Below are positions 1 through 7,311 of a stretch of DNA of 64,000 nt, one piece after another. The DNA lies in assembly GCF_900258435.1 (NCBI RefSeq), contig NZ_LT992558.1:72035-136034 (forward strand), given 5' to 3'. Every line of letters begins with the position of its first letter. Position 1 is the first letter of the stretch. This DNA comes from Carnobacterium divergens (GTDB lineage Bacteria > Bacillota > Bacilli > Lactobacillales > Carnobacteriaceae). Made by a program: the position numbers and the translations under genes. The notes under the pieces were generated by a model, which saw only the letters and a program-made list of their open reading frames with translations, made no database searches and had not been told where the DNA came from.

Positions 1-206
1 TGCAAGTTTGCGATTTGACCGCTCATTTCTCCTTCTCTCCAAGTCTCATGCAGTTCATTAAAAAGGTGTTGGACTCTTTGAAAAATACTCTGAACGTCCC
101 CTGTGTTCTGTTCTAACTTACGGAGATCCGTTTCTGTTTGATAGCGGTCTTCCGTGATATTTCTTAATTGTTTTTGCAACTCGTCAATCGTTGACTGTGG
201 TTCCAA
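1..206 (-). CDS. Partial small coiled-coil protein of a type VII secretion locus (DUF3958-like)
   Basis: The gene runs off the left edge; 68 codons are visible. I place the start at TTG (204-206) because a GGAGG lies about 8 bases upstream and no ATG is available. The visible protein is hydrophilic and mostly helical, rich in Gln and Glu, and reads as a coiled coil (begins MEPQSTIDELQKQLRN). It lies 18 bases downstream of the WXG100-like small secreted protein, so the two are co-transcribed. In Listeria and Enterococcus type VII clusters, small coiled-coil proteins of the DUF3958 kind sit here, often ahead of an LXG toxin. The family assignment rests on position and composition, not on a recognised motif. 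Confidence 0.5.
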   Translation of the reverse strand, partial: MEPQSTIDELQKQLRNITEDRYQTETDLRKLEQNTGDVQSIFQRVQHLFNELHETWREGEMSGQIANL

Positions 207-224
207 TCCTTATTCCTCCAAACA

Positions 225-503
225 TTAGTTTATGCTAAATAAGGATTTTGCTAGTGTTTGATCCGTTGCTTCAAAATCCGTCGCGATACTTTGGATATTT
301 TGGCTATCACGCTGTAAGGCACCTAAAAAGCTCGTTAACAATGAGCTTGTTTGATCACTAGTAAGACCAGATTTTTGGTTTCCTAATACCGTTGTAGCGG
401 AAGCTTTTGAGATTGAACTAGGTTGAGAGAACGTCTGTGTAGCGTTGAAAAGTTCGGTAGCTAGAGAACGAGCTTGATTGAAATCACTTTTTATTACTCC
501 CAT
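225..503 (-). CDS. Type VII secretion effector of the SACOL2603/TIGR04197 type
   Basis: A 92-residue protein with no signal peptide or membrane segment, predicted to be two helices around a short turn. The N-terminus (MGVIKSDFNQARSLATEL) and the Ser/Thr/Gln-rich middle resemble small type VII (Esx-like) substrates of the SACOL2603 family, whose usual length is about 90-100 residues. Such proteins are exported by the EssC-type secretion system and often partner LXG toxins. It is followed by the truncated coiled-coil gene at the window edge. No EssC, EsaA or LXG gene is visible, so this is the end of a larger locus. The family call is from memory of the pattern. Confidence 0.6.
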   Translation of the reverse strand: MGVIKSDFNQARSLATELFNATQTFSQPSSISKASATTVLGNQKSGLTSDQTSSLLTSFLGALQRDSQNIQSIATDFEATDQTLAKSLFSIN

Positions 504-694
504 TTTAAAATCCCCTTTAGTTTAATAATAGCGCATTTGATTTTTAAAATACAGATGTTTTATTATTATTAAACCATAGATTTCTAAAAAAGAAAATAGT
601 AAACAAAATCATTATTTGAAATTCTATCTGTAACGCTTGTTGATTGTAAATTTAGCCATTCAGAGTTGGAGAGATAACATTTCAGCCATTTCTT

Positions 695-1141
695 CTATAA
701 TACTGCTTTAAATGTATAGTCCATATAGCCTGAATAGATGGCATAAGAATTTTCTGTTTCGTGCTTGCGTACTAATAACATGTATTCTAGTAATTCTTCA
801 TAACTTACAGCTATTTTTTCTTCTTTTTTATGTTGAATTAAAAACTCAAGCATCGCTTTTGAATACTCGAAAAAATTAAAATAAACTTCCTTAAAGGGTG
901 TGTTCATTGCAGCGCGGTCTTCCCCTATTCCTTGACAGATATCTGATAAATTCGTTTTTTTCATCTGCGTATCTAAACTGGCCTGAAATAAAAACAAACA
1001 TTCTTTTCGATATTCAATTAAGTAGTCCTTCTCAGAAGCTCTTAGTGTATGTTCATTTGAGTGAATGTAATATTCATTTACCCAATAATCAATAAATTCT
1101 AAATCGTGTTTTTTTAAGTAGTCGTAGATTTTCTGATTCAT
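695..1141 (-). CDS. Hypothetical helical cytoplasmic protein
   Basis: A 148-residue protein with no signal peptide or transmembrane segment, rich in Tyr, Glu and Lys, and predicted to be all-helical. The start is supported by a GGAAGGTGA Shine-Dalgarno just upstream. The opening pattern (YDYLKKHDLEFIDYWV) loosely recalls N-terminal helical sensor domains of the RsbR/RsbRD sort, but I cannot assign it. It is transcribed away from the autolysin operon at 1343 and towards the type VII genes, with about 190 bases between. No function is proposed. Confidence 0.6.
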   Translation of the reverse strand: MNQKIYDYLKKHDLEFIDYWVNEYYIHSNEHTLRASEKDYLIEYRKECLFLFQASLDTQMKKTNLSDICQGIGEDRAAMNTPFKEVYFNFFEYSKAMLEFLIQHKKEEKIAVSYEELLEYMLLVRKHETENSYAIYSGYMDYTFKAVL

Positions 1142-1268
1142 GTTTTATCGTCACCTTCCCGATTTTCACTATTTCTTCAAATAACTAGATTATACTTTTT
1201 TTTTTACTTTACCATAAATCTTTCCAATTTTAAAAAGAATTCCATAGTAAAATTCATCCTTTTCTTGA

Positions 1269-1304
1269 TTTCGCCATTCTTTTGTAACATTCCCATTCTA
1301 TACT
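1269..1304 (+). promoter_or_regulatory. Promoter element of the autolysin-LCP-two-component operon
   Basis: A 36-base stretch matching 7251-7286 at 31 of 36 positions. Both copies share TTTCGCCATT, then TGTAACATTCCC, and end in a -10-like hexamer (TATACT here). No good -35 hexamer is present, so the conserved block lies where an activator would bind. It ends about 40 bases before the start at 1343. Confidence 0.55.
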
Positions 1305-1342
1305 CTTTTTAACAACTACAACAGAAATGAGGACGAACATTT

Positions 1343-1942
1343 ATGGCACCTTTAACTATTGCGAAAAAAACATTCTTACCTATTTTATTTCTTATGCTGG
1401 CTTTATCTTTCTGGTTCTTTTCAGTGACGAATATTTCGCAAAATAAGACATTACCGATAGAACAGCCTGACAATTCAACAGCTTATCAACAAAAATTCAT
1501 TGATGAAATAGTTTTGGAAGCCCAAGCTCTTCAACAACAAACAAACTTATTTGCAAGTATTACAATTGCTCAAGCAATTTTAGAATCTGACTGGGGACGA
1601 AGTGATTTGGCAGTTGATTCTCATAATCTCTTTGGGATTAAAGGAAGTTTCAACGATCAATCTAGTACCCTGCCAACGGATGAATTTGAAAATGGAGAAC
1701 GTATTACAATTGAGGCTAGCTTTAAAAAATATGACACTATCCAAGAATCAATGGTTGATCACATCGACTTTCTAAAAGGTGGAACGTATGACGCCATCAA
1801 AACTAGTACCGATTATAAAGAAGCTGCTTATGCCTTACAAAATGGAGGGTATGCTACAGATCCTCAATACGCAGAAAAATTAATCGAATTGATTGAACAG
1901 TTTCATTTAAATAAATACGATCAACAAGGGAGTTTATCATGA
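1343..1942 (+). CDS. Membrane-anchored N-acetylglucosaminidase (GH73 family)
   Basis: Peptidoglycan hydrolase expected to cut the glycan strand between GlcNAc and MurNAc. Residues 1-28 hold a basic N-terminus and a hydrophobic segment (signal anchor). The rest is a compact GH73 domain: QAILESDWGRSDLA with the likely catalytic Glu81, then HNLFGIKG, the YDTIQESMVDHIDFL block and GGYATDPQYAEKLIELI near the C-terminus, all typical of LytG/Auto/FlgJ-type enzymes. At 199 residues it has no cell-wall-binding repeats, so the anchor must hold it at the membrane. Its stop overlaps the start of the LCP gene by 4 bases (ATGA), which implies translational coupling. It is the first gene of a four-gene operon ending with a sensor kinase. 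Confidence 0.88.
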   Translation: MAPLTIAKKTFLPILFLMLALSFWFFSVTNISQNKTLPIEQPDNSTAYQQKFIDEIVLEAQALQQQTNLFASITIAQAILESDWGRSDLAVDSHNLFGIKGSFNDQSSTLPTDEFENGERITIEASFKKYDTIQESMVDHIDFLKGGTYDAIKTSTDYKEAAYALQNGGYATDPQYAEKLIELIEQFHLNKYDQQGSLS

Positions 1943-2952
1943 GCAAACAAACAACTATCCAAAAAAGACGTCGTCACTTTTTACTAGGCGGTATTATCCT
2001 TTTAGCAATTGGGCTAACGAGTTTTGCGGTTTATGGCGCTACATTATTAACTGAAACAAAACAGGTTATTGATGGTTCTTTTCAGCCCTTAAAAAGAGAT
2101 GACGGAATTAAAAAATCGCTTTCAAAGAAAGATCCATTCTCTGTTTTACTGATGGGAATTGATGATACGAGTGAACGTAATTTAGGCAGTGCTCGGACAG
2201 ACGCTCTAATTTATTTGACTATAAATCCTAAAAATCATACGGTTGATATGGTCAGTATTCCTCGTGATACCTATACAACAATAAAAACAAAGCAAACTAC
2301 TTATCAAACAAGAATCAACGCTGCCTACGCTTATGGACAAGAGGAAATCACGGTTCCAACAGTGGAGAAGCTGTTAAATGCTCCCGTTGATTATTATGCT
2401 ACCTTCAATTTTAATTCATTTCTTGAAATCGTTGATCAATTGGGCGGTATTGAGGTTGATGTTCCCGTTACTTTCACGGATACCAATACTCTTGGAAATG
2501 GTGAAATTCACTTAAAAAAAGGAAAGCAACATTTGACTGGTGAAGAGGCATTAGCACTGGCAAGAACTAGACATATTGATAATGACGTCAAGCGTGGCGA
2601 ACGCCAGCAACTTGTTCTTGAAGCGATTGCAAAGAAAGCTATGGACACTGGTTCAATCAAGCAATATTCAAGTGTTTTAGCCGTCATTGGTAAAAATATG
2701 AAAACTGATTTAACATTTAATGACATTCTTGATTTAGGAAAAACCGCTTTGGGAAAACCTTATACATTTACTTCTTATGTCTTTGACTGGGGAGATGTTA
2801 CAATTGATGAGGCAAGTATGGTGGAATTATTTCCAGACAGTCTTGATTTTATCAGCCATCGTTTGAGAGTTTCTTTAAAATTAGATGATGCTGATCAACG
2901 TGATAAAAAAGAGTATCAGTTTACAAGTACTAAGGAAAGCCAGTATAATTAA
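1939..2952 (+). CDS. LytR-CpsA-Psr (LCP) family glycopolymer transferase
   Basis: LCP proteins move teichoic acid or capsule-like polymers from lipid carriers to peptidoglycan outside the cell. There is one transmembrane helix at about residues 14-36 after a basic cytoplasmic tail. The extracellular LCP domain has the conserved blocks: LLMGIDD, SARTDALIYLTI, VSIPRDTY, RINAAYAYG, the GGIEVDVPVTF segment and LARTRHIDNDVKRGERQQ. The length of 337 residues is normal for the family. It overlaps the autolysin stop by 4 bases and is followed after about 56 bases by the response regulator. Grouping an LCP protein, an autolysin and a two-component system suggests a cell-wall stress or wall-polymer operon; that is an inference. 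Confidence 0.92.
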   Translation: MSKQTTIQKRRRHFLLGGIILLAIGLTSFAVYGATLLTETKQVIDGSFQPLKRDDGIKKSLSKKDPFSVLLMGIDDTSERNLGSARTDALIYLTINPKNHTVDMVSIPRDTYTTIKTKQTTYQTRINAAYAYGQEEITVPTVEKLLNAPVDYYATFNFNSFLEIVDQLGGIEVDVPVTFTDTNTLGNGEIHLKKGKQHLTGEEALALARTRHIDNDVKRGERQQLVLEAIAKKAMDTGSIKQYSSVLAVIGKNMKTDLTFNDILDLGKTALGKPYTFTSYVFDWGDVTIDEASMVELFPDSLDFISHRLRVSLKLDDADQRDKKEYQFTSTKESQYN

Positions 2953-3008
2953 GGAAAGAATAGAATCCAGCAACTGGGTTCTATCTTTTTTTGAAAGGAA
3001 GTTACTCA

Positions 3009-3653
3009 ATGAATATTTTAATTGCCGACGATAGTCTAGAAATTGTCCATATTGTTCGTGCTTATTTAAAAAAAGACGGATTTACTGTATTTACAGCATC
3101 CAACGGGGAAGAAGCCCTAGATATTTTTTATCAAGAAAAAATTGATTTAGCTATTGTTGATTGGATGATGCCTAAACTCGACGGGATTGAGGTTACTAAA
3201 ACAATCAAAGCAGAAAGTCCCGTGAAGGTGCTGATGTTGACTGCAAAAAATACCGGGGCTGACGAGTTTCTTTCATTAACAAACGGCGCCGATGACTACA
3301 TCACGAAGCCTTTCCATCCGCAAGTCTTAATGTTGCGCATCAAAAAGTTATTAGGTTTGGCTCAAACCATTTTCATTCAAGATTTGATGATTGACCCTAC
3401 CAATATGAAAGTTTGGAAAAAGGATGACTCCATCGATTTAACGAAAAAAGAATTTGAATTATTAATGATGCTTTTTAAAAATCGTGGCACTATTTTAACT
3501 AGAGAACAATTGTTAATTGGCGTGTGGGGAATGGAATATGATGGCGTTGAACGAACAGTCGATACTCACATCAGACGACTCCGGGAAAAAGTCGGAACCT
3601 CTATCGTCCATACAAAACGAGGAGTGGGATATACCATTGAAAATGAACTTTAA
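3009..3653 (+). CDS. OmpR-family response regulator
   Basis: DNA-binding regulator with an N-terminal receiver domain: acidic pair ADDS near residue 8, phospho-acceptor Asp51 in LAIVDWMMP, Thr78 in MLTAKN and Lys100 in ITKPF. The C-terminal winged helix contains TKKEFELLMMLFKNRGTILTREQLL and VDTHIRRLREKVG. I start it at ATG 3009 because AAAGGAAG lies just upstream; an in-frame TTG at 2991 would add six residues with no better ribosome site. It overlaps the kinase gene by 17 bases if the kinase uses TTG 3637. The conserved promoter element shared with the gene at 7312 is a natural candidate for its target, which is an inference. Confidence 0.95.
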   Translation: MNILIADDSLEIVHIVRAYLKKDGFTVFTASNGEEALDIFYQEKIDLAIVDWMMPKLDGIEVTKTIKAESPVKVLMLTAKNTGADEFLSLTNGADDYITKPFHPQVLMLRIKKLLGLAQTIFIQDLMIDPTNMKVWKKDDSIDLTKKEFELLMMLFKNRGTILTREQLLIGVWGMEYDGVERTVDTHIRRLREKVGTSIVHTKRGVGYTIENEL

Positions 3654-5052
3654 AAAAATAAGCACTACGTTAACCGTGACCCTATCGTCGATTTTAATTG
3701 CTAGTTTTATTTTAATGTTTCTCCTCAACACCTTGATTTTGCCTCACTACTATTTTTCAAAAATGGAAGATAAAGTAAGTCAGGTGATGACATCTATTAA
3801 AGCCTTGCCTGATACAAAAAGAACAACAGATGCATTAAATCAGCTAGAAAATACTCAACAAGTAACGATTTTAAAGTTAAAAAACGACCCTGCCCACATT
3901 GATGAGTTTAATGAAGCTTTAAATACACAACTTAATCGCAAAAGAGTTGCCTTAAATCGGTTTTGGATTACTGAAGACACATTGAATCAGTTACAAAAAA
4001 GTCCCTCTTCCATCCAAAGAAATTTCGATCAAGGAAAACAAAAATCAAGCTTCTTAGTAGAGATGGCAATGATAAAGGACACTTTTTATCTCGTTGGCGT
4101 TTCAACTGTCGACTTTACAGAAACCGTTGAAATTATTAATACTTTTAATTTAATCTCTTTAAGCGTGACCTTGCTCATCATTATTGTCTTAATTTATTTT
4201 TCTGCAAAAAAAATAACCGATCCTTTAGTTAAATTAAAAACCATTGCTGAAGAAATTTCAACGTTAACTTTTGTTACAACGACTGATATTCCTAGCAATG
4301 AAATTGGTGAATTAGCCATCAGCATCAATAAAATGAGTCACGCACTTGCTCGTTACCAACAAAATTTATTAGCTACTAATAAACAATTAAAGCAATTTAC
4401 AGCGGATTTAACCCATGAATTAAAAACGCCGATTGCAGTGATTAAAGCCTATGGTTCAGGAATTGAAGACGGTTTAGATGATGGGACCTATCTCAGCGTT
4501 ATCTTGCAACAAACCCAACGTCTAAATGAAATCGTAGACCAAATGTTAACCTATGCCAAGCTTGAATCTCAGCCTCTTCAAAAAACGTCTCTTCAGCTAA
4601 GTGAATGTTGGAATCAAAGCGTGATGGCGTTAACACCGATGATGAAAAAAGAGCAGCTCTTATTATTAGAAGCCAAAACAGATCACCCCTTACCCGCTAT
4701 TGAAGCTGATCCAGCACTTATTAAACGTGTTTTTGATAATCTTCTAACCAATAGTATTAAATACACAACCGATAAGGAAATCCAAGTAACTTGGCGAGAA
4801 ACCGCTACATTGATTGAATTTTCTATTAGCAATCAAACAAACTTACCGACTGGATTCGATGTAGATAAACTTTGGGAAGCTTTTTACGTTTATGAAAAGT
4901 CTCGAAACAAAGATTTATCAGGAACGGGATTAGGGTTGCCAATTGTGAAATCAATTATGGAGGAACACGGCTTCAGCATTGAGGCAAAATTAGTTCATCA
5001 TTTGTTAGTCTTTACGTTGACTTTTCATAAAAATGAAACAAAAAACCGTTAA
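3637..5052 (+). CDS. Sensor histidine kinase
   Basis: Membrane sensor kinase partner of the regulator just upstream. It has a TM helix at about residues 13-35, an extracellular loop of about 135 residues, a second TM at about 172-190, and a HAMP linker. The HisKA H-box is DLTHELKTPIAVIKAYG with His260. The ATPase domain shows the N-box (FDNLLTNSIKYT) and G-box (SGTGLGLPIVKSIMEEHG). The start is not certain: TTG 3637 lies 12 bases after GGAG, and ATG 3643 lies 18 after. Translation is coupled to the regulator because the genes overlap. The extracellular domain resembles nothing I can name, so the signal is unknown. Confidence 0.92.
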   Translation: MKMNFKKISTTLTVTLSSILIASFILMFLLNTLILPHYYFSKMEDKVSQVMTSIKALPDTKRTTDALNQLENTQQVTILKLKNDPAHIDEFNEALNTQLNRKRVALNRFWITEDTLNQLQKSPSSIQRNFDQGKQKSSFLVEMAMIKDTFYLVGVSTVDFTETVEIINTFNLISLSVTLLIIIVLIYFSAKKITDPLVKLKTIAEEISTLTFVTTTDIPSNEIGELAISINKMSHALARYQQNLLATNKQLKQFTADLTHELKTPIAVIKAYGSGIEDGLDDGTYLSVILQQTQRLNEIVDQMLTYAKLESQPLQKTSLQLSECWNQSVMALTPMMKKEQLLLLEAKTDHPLPAIEADPALIKRVFDNLLTNSIKYTTDKEIQVTWRETATLIEFSISNQTNLPTGFDVDKLWEAFYVYEKSRNKDLSGTGLGLPIVKSIMEEHGFSIEAKLVHHLLVFTLTFHKNETKNR

Positions 5053-5066
5053 TTTTATAACTAAAA

Positions 5067-5112
5067 AATAATGTGAACCCTCATTTTTAATAAAAAGAGG
5101 GTTCACATTATT
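5067..5112. terminator. Bidirectional terminator
   Basis: Perfect 16-bp stem (AATAATGTGAACCCTC and its complement) with a 14-base loop and A/T-rich flanks on both sides. It separates the convergent kinase and Rgg-like genes. Confidence 0.85.
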
Positions 5113-6003
5113 TTAGTGTTCCTGCATAGCAACTATTTTTTTAAATTGAGTATAGGTTTCTTTAAACAAATTGGCTTGATAATGGAATTCCAAATTTTCT
5201 AAAGTATCGATGGCGTTGTTTACTTTTTTTTCACCATCAAGCAACTTATCTTCATAAATTAACATTAAGCCCATGTAATAAAAATAACTAATTCTAAAAA
5301 ACAGTTCTTCAATTCCGTTAGAAAAATAATCTAACTCTTTCAAAAGGATTTTAGCCGTTTCAATATCAAGCAACATCATGGCTTCACGAGTAGAATTGAC
5401 TAGTAATGTACAGATAACTTTTTTTCCTCTTCCAAAATCTTTATATTTCCTCATTTTTGGAAGCAGCAACTTAAAATAATCGAGTCTCTCTTTATAATCA
5501 ATATAGTCAATCGTGTTGGCTAAAAAGCGCAGTTCGTCGATTGTCCAATCTTGTATAGTCTCTAAATGAGTCATAATTAGATTTAAGGCTTGTTCATCTA
5601 TCTTTTCTTTTCTATATATCCCAGTCTCATTATAATCATTTAGTTGATCGATTCGAGCAGTCAGTTCAGCTATTTTTAAGTTAACCTGATTGTTATCAAC
5701 TGCGTTGCTGATTTTATTTTTCAAGTTCACTAGACCCGTAATATCATTTATATTTCCGTAATGTCCGTATTCATTATAAAAAGCTTCTGATTGAGACTCA
5801 TGGTAATGATTGTAAATATATAGAAATTCATCTACTTCCATTGGGATTTTTTCTAAAATTTGATTGAATAAAAAAAACGAAATGTCATGTTTTCCTTGTT
5901 CAAATCGAATCGCATATGATTTTGACATAATCGATTGATATAAGTATTTTTGCGTTATATTTTTTTTAATTCTAATTTCTCGAATTAACTCACCGTATGT
6001 CAA
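5113..6003 (-). CDS. Rgg/GadR/MutR-family transcriptional regulator
   Basis: A 296-residue protein with an N-terminal helix-turn-helix at about residues 5-60 (GELIREIRIKKNITQKYLYQ, then SKSYAIRFEQGKHDISF), typical of XRE-like Rgg regulators. A long, all-helical TPR-like C-terminal domain follows, as in peptide-sensing Rgg proteins, and the length fits the family. Many Rgg proteins respond to short hydrophobic peptides encoded nearby. I found no such peptide ORF in the 131 bases before the divergent gene at 6135, so this may be a stand-alone regulator. The divergent layout suggests it controls the CPBP/YbjQ gene pair. Confidence 0.8.
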   Translation of the reverse strand: MTYGELIREIRIKKNITQKYLYQSIMSKSYAIRFEQGKHDISFFLFNQILEKIPMEVDEFLYIYNHYHESQSEAFYNEYGHYGNINDITGLVNLKNKISNAVDNNQVNLKIAELTARIDQLNDYNETGIYRKEKIDEQALNLIMTHLETIQDWTIDELRFLANTIDYIDYKERLDYFKLLLPKMRKYKDFGRGKKVICTLLVNSTREAMMLLDIETAKILLKELDYFSNGIEELFFRISYFYYMGLMLIYEDKLLDGEKKVNNAIDTLENLEFHYQANLFKETYTQFKKIVAMQEH

Positions 6004-6042
6004 ACGATCACTCTTTTCTCTTTTTTACTAACTATTATAAAA

Positions 6043-6096
6043 TAAAAGTGTTAAATAAGGTACTTTTAAGCATTTATTGCTTTTTTTATTTATAAT
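6043..6096 (+). promoter_or_regulatory. Candidate Rgg operator and promoter of the CPBP gene
   Basis: An inverted repeat TAAAAGT-N12-ACTTTTA lies at 6043-6068, followed by a TATAAT -10 at 6091-6096 with no consensus -35 at the proper distance. This arrangement suits an activator-dependent promoter. The link to the divergent Rgg-like regulator is an inference. Confidence 0.4.
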
Positions 6097-6134
6097 AAGT
6101 CGTGTAAGTATTACGTACAAGGAGGATCAGCATT

Positions 6135-6773
6135 ATGTATGAATTAAAAGAAAATAAGTTATCTGGAAGAAGAATGATTATTGGTTCTCTGCTATTATTG
6201 ATAGGCTTTATCTTCCTTATGGTTTACAGTTGGGCTTGGTGGGGACTATTTGTTGGAGGAGCGATCGCTTGGATAATTGTTTTTGGTGCTACTGGACGTG
6301 AATCGTTTCATTTTCCAAAAAAATTGTGGGTTATTCCATTAGGTGTTCTGCTTTATTTTGTGGTTGGAATCGTCTTCGGCACACTTGCAAAAGCACTTGG
6401 ACTACATTGGGCAAGTAGTCCCGCAGTTGGTCATCTTAACGAACTTATCCTCATGCTTCCTATTATGTTAATGGGAGAAGAGTTGTTGGGCATAGGTATT
6501 TTAGAAGTGGCACGAAAAAAAGGACTGTCCTTAACTACCAGTACACTAATAAGTGCTGTAATTTTTGGTTTACTGCATGTGATTCCATATTGGGATGGCA
6601 GTCTATTTTCAACCTTATTGCATGTTTTACTTTTGCAAGGTGTTGCTAGAATTATTTTTAATTTCATTTATTTGAAAACAGGAAATAGTATATGGGGCTC
6701 TTGGGTAGCCCATATGCTAGTAGATATCATTGCATTATTTGTGGCACAATCTATAATGGTAGGTATGATATAA
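6135..6773 (+). CDS. CPBP-family intramembrane protein (Abi/CAAX-like)
   Basis: A 212-residue polytopic membrane protein with about six hydrophobic segments. The CPBP motifs are recognisable: motif 1 GEELLGIGILE with Glu115-Glu116, motif 2 FGLLHV with His148, and motif 3 SWVAHMLVD with His193 and Asp197. The usual EExxxR arginine of motif 1 is Ile120 here, so proteolytic activity is doubtful or altered. The start has a strong AAGGAGG. In lactic acid bacteria such proteins often serve in bacteriocin self-protection, but no bacteriocin gene is visible. It is followed by the YbjQ-like gene 48 bases downstream and is divergent from the Rgg-like regulator. Confidence 0.75.
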   Translation: MYELKENKLSGRRMIIGSLLLLIGFIFLMVYSWAWWGLFVGGAIAWIIVFGATGRESFHFPKKLWVIPLGVLLYFVVGIVFGTLAKALGLHWASSPAVGHLNELILMLPIMLMGEELLGIGILEVARKKGLSLTTSTLISAVIFGLLHVIPYWDGSLFSTLLHVLLLQGVARIIFNFIYLKTGNSIWGSWVAHMLVDIIALFVAQSIMVGMI

Positions 6774-6821
6774 TTCTGTTCTATCATTTCTAAAAACAAC
6801 GACAAGAGAGGAAGGATTTAC

Positions 6822-7133
6822 ATGCTAATAACAACTACTGAAGCGATACCAGGAAAAGAATATGAAGTGATTGGAGAAGTTTTTGGACTAACCACACAAT
6901 CCAAAAATGTCTTCAAAAATATTGGTGCTAATTTGAAAAACATTGTGGGTGGTGAAATAAAAGCCTACACGGAAATGTTGGAAGAATCTCGTGAAAAAGC
7001 GATTGAACGCTTGAAACAAAATGCTAAGGACATGGGAGCAGACGCCGTTGTGATGATGCGCTTTGATTCCGGTTCGATTGGAACAGATATGCAGTCCGTT
7101 GCAGCATATGGAACAGCCGTAAAATACAAATAA
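6822..7133 (+). CDS. YbjQ/UPF0145-family protein
   Basis: A 103-residue cytoplasmic protein carrying the YbjQ signature: an N-terminal beta strand ([20 protein letters not shown]), a central helix with [14 protein letters not shown], and the C-terminal block [16 protein letters not shown]. The family is widespread and called heavy-metal-binding in databases, but its biochemical role is not established. Start: GAGAGGAAGG precedes the ATG. It is probably co-transcribed with the CPBP gene and ends before a terminator. Confidence 0.9.
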   Translation: MLITTTEAIPGKEYEVIGEVFGLTTQSKNVFKNIGANLKNIVGGEIKAYTEMLEESREKAIERLKQNAKDMGADAVVMMRFDSGSIGTDMQSVAAYGTAVKYK

Positions 7134-7160
7134 TTTTTATCTAAACCAGTTTACTCTTTC

Positions 7161-7201
7161 TCCATCTCTTTATTTTAAATAGAGAGATGGGGAATTTTTT
7201 T
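7161..7201 (+). terminator. Rho-independent terminator after the YbjQ-like gene
   Basis: CCATCTCT pairs with AGAGATGG across a 13-base loop, followed by a run of seven T. Confidence 0.8.
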
Positions 7202-7250
7202 ATTTAAAATACCCAATCCATTCAATCCTCCTTTATCGTTCTTACTCTAC

Positions 7251-7286
7251 TTTCGCCATTTTTCTGTAACATTCCCTTGCTACACT
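7251..7286 (+). promoter_or_regulatory. Promoter element of the glycosidase-like lipoprotein gene
   Basis: Second copy of the 36-base element at 1269-1304, with 31 of 36 positions identical. It shares TTTCGCCATT and TGTAACATTCCC and ends in the -10-like TACACT. It ends 26 bases before the ATG. Confidence 0.55.
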
Positions 7287-7311
7287 AAGTCCATCTTAAA
7301 GGAGGACAATT

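Noticed and set aside
1269-1304. WalR box in the autolysin promoter element
   Set aside because: Only one TGTAAC half-site is present, and the base 11 positions upstream does not fit TGTWAH, so it is not a WalR dyad.
6004-6134. Short hydrophobic pheromone gene for the Rgg-like regulator
   Set aside because: No ATG-started peptide ORF with a ribosome site is present between the divergent genes.
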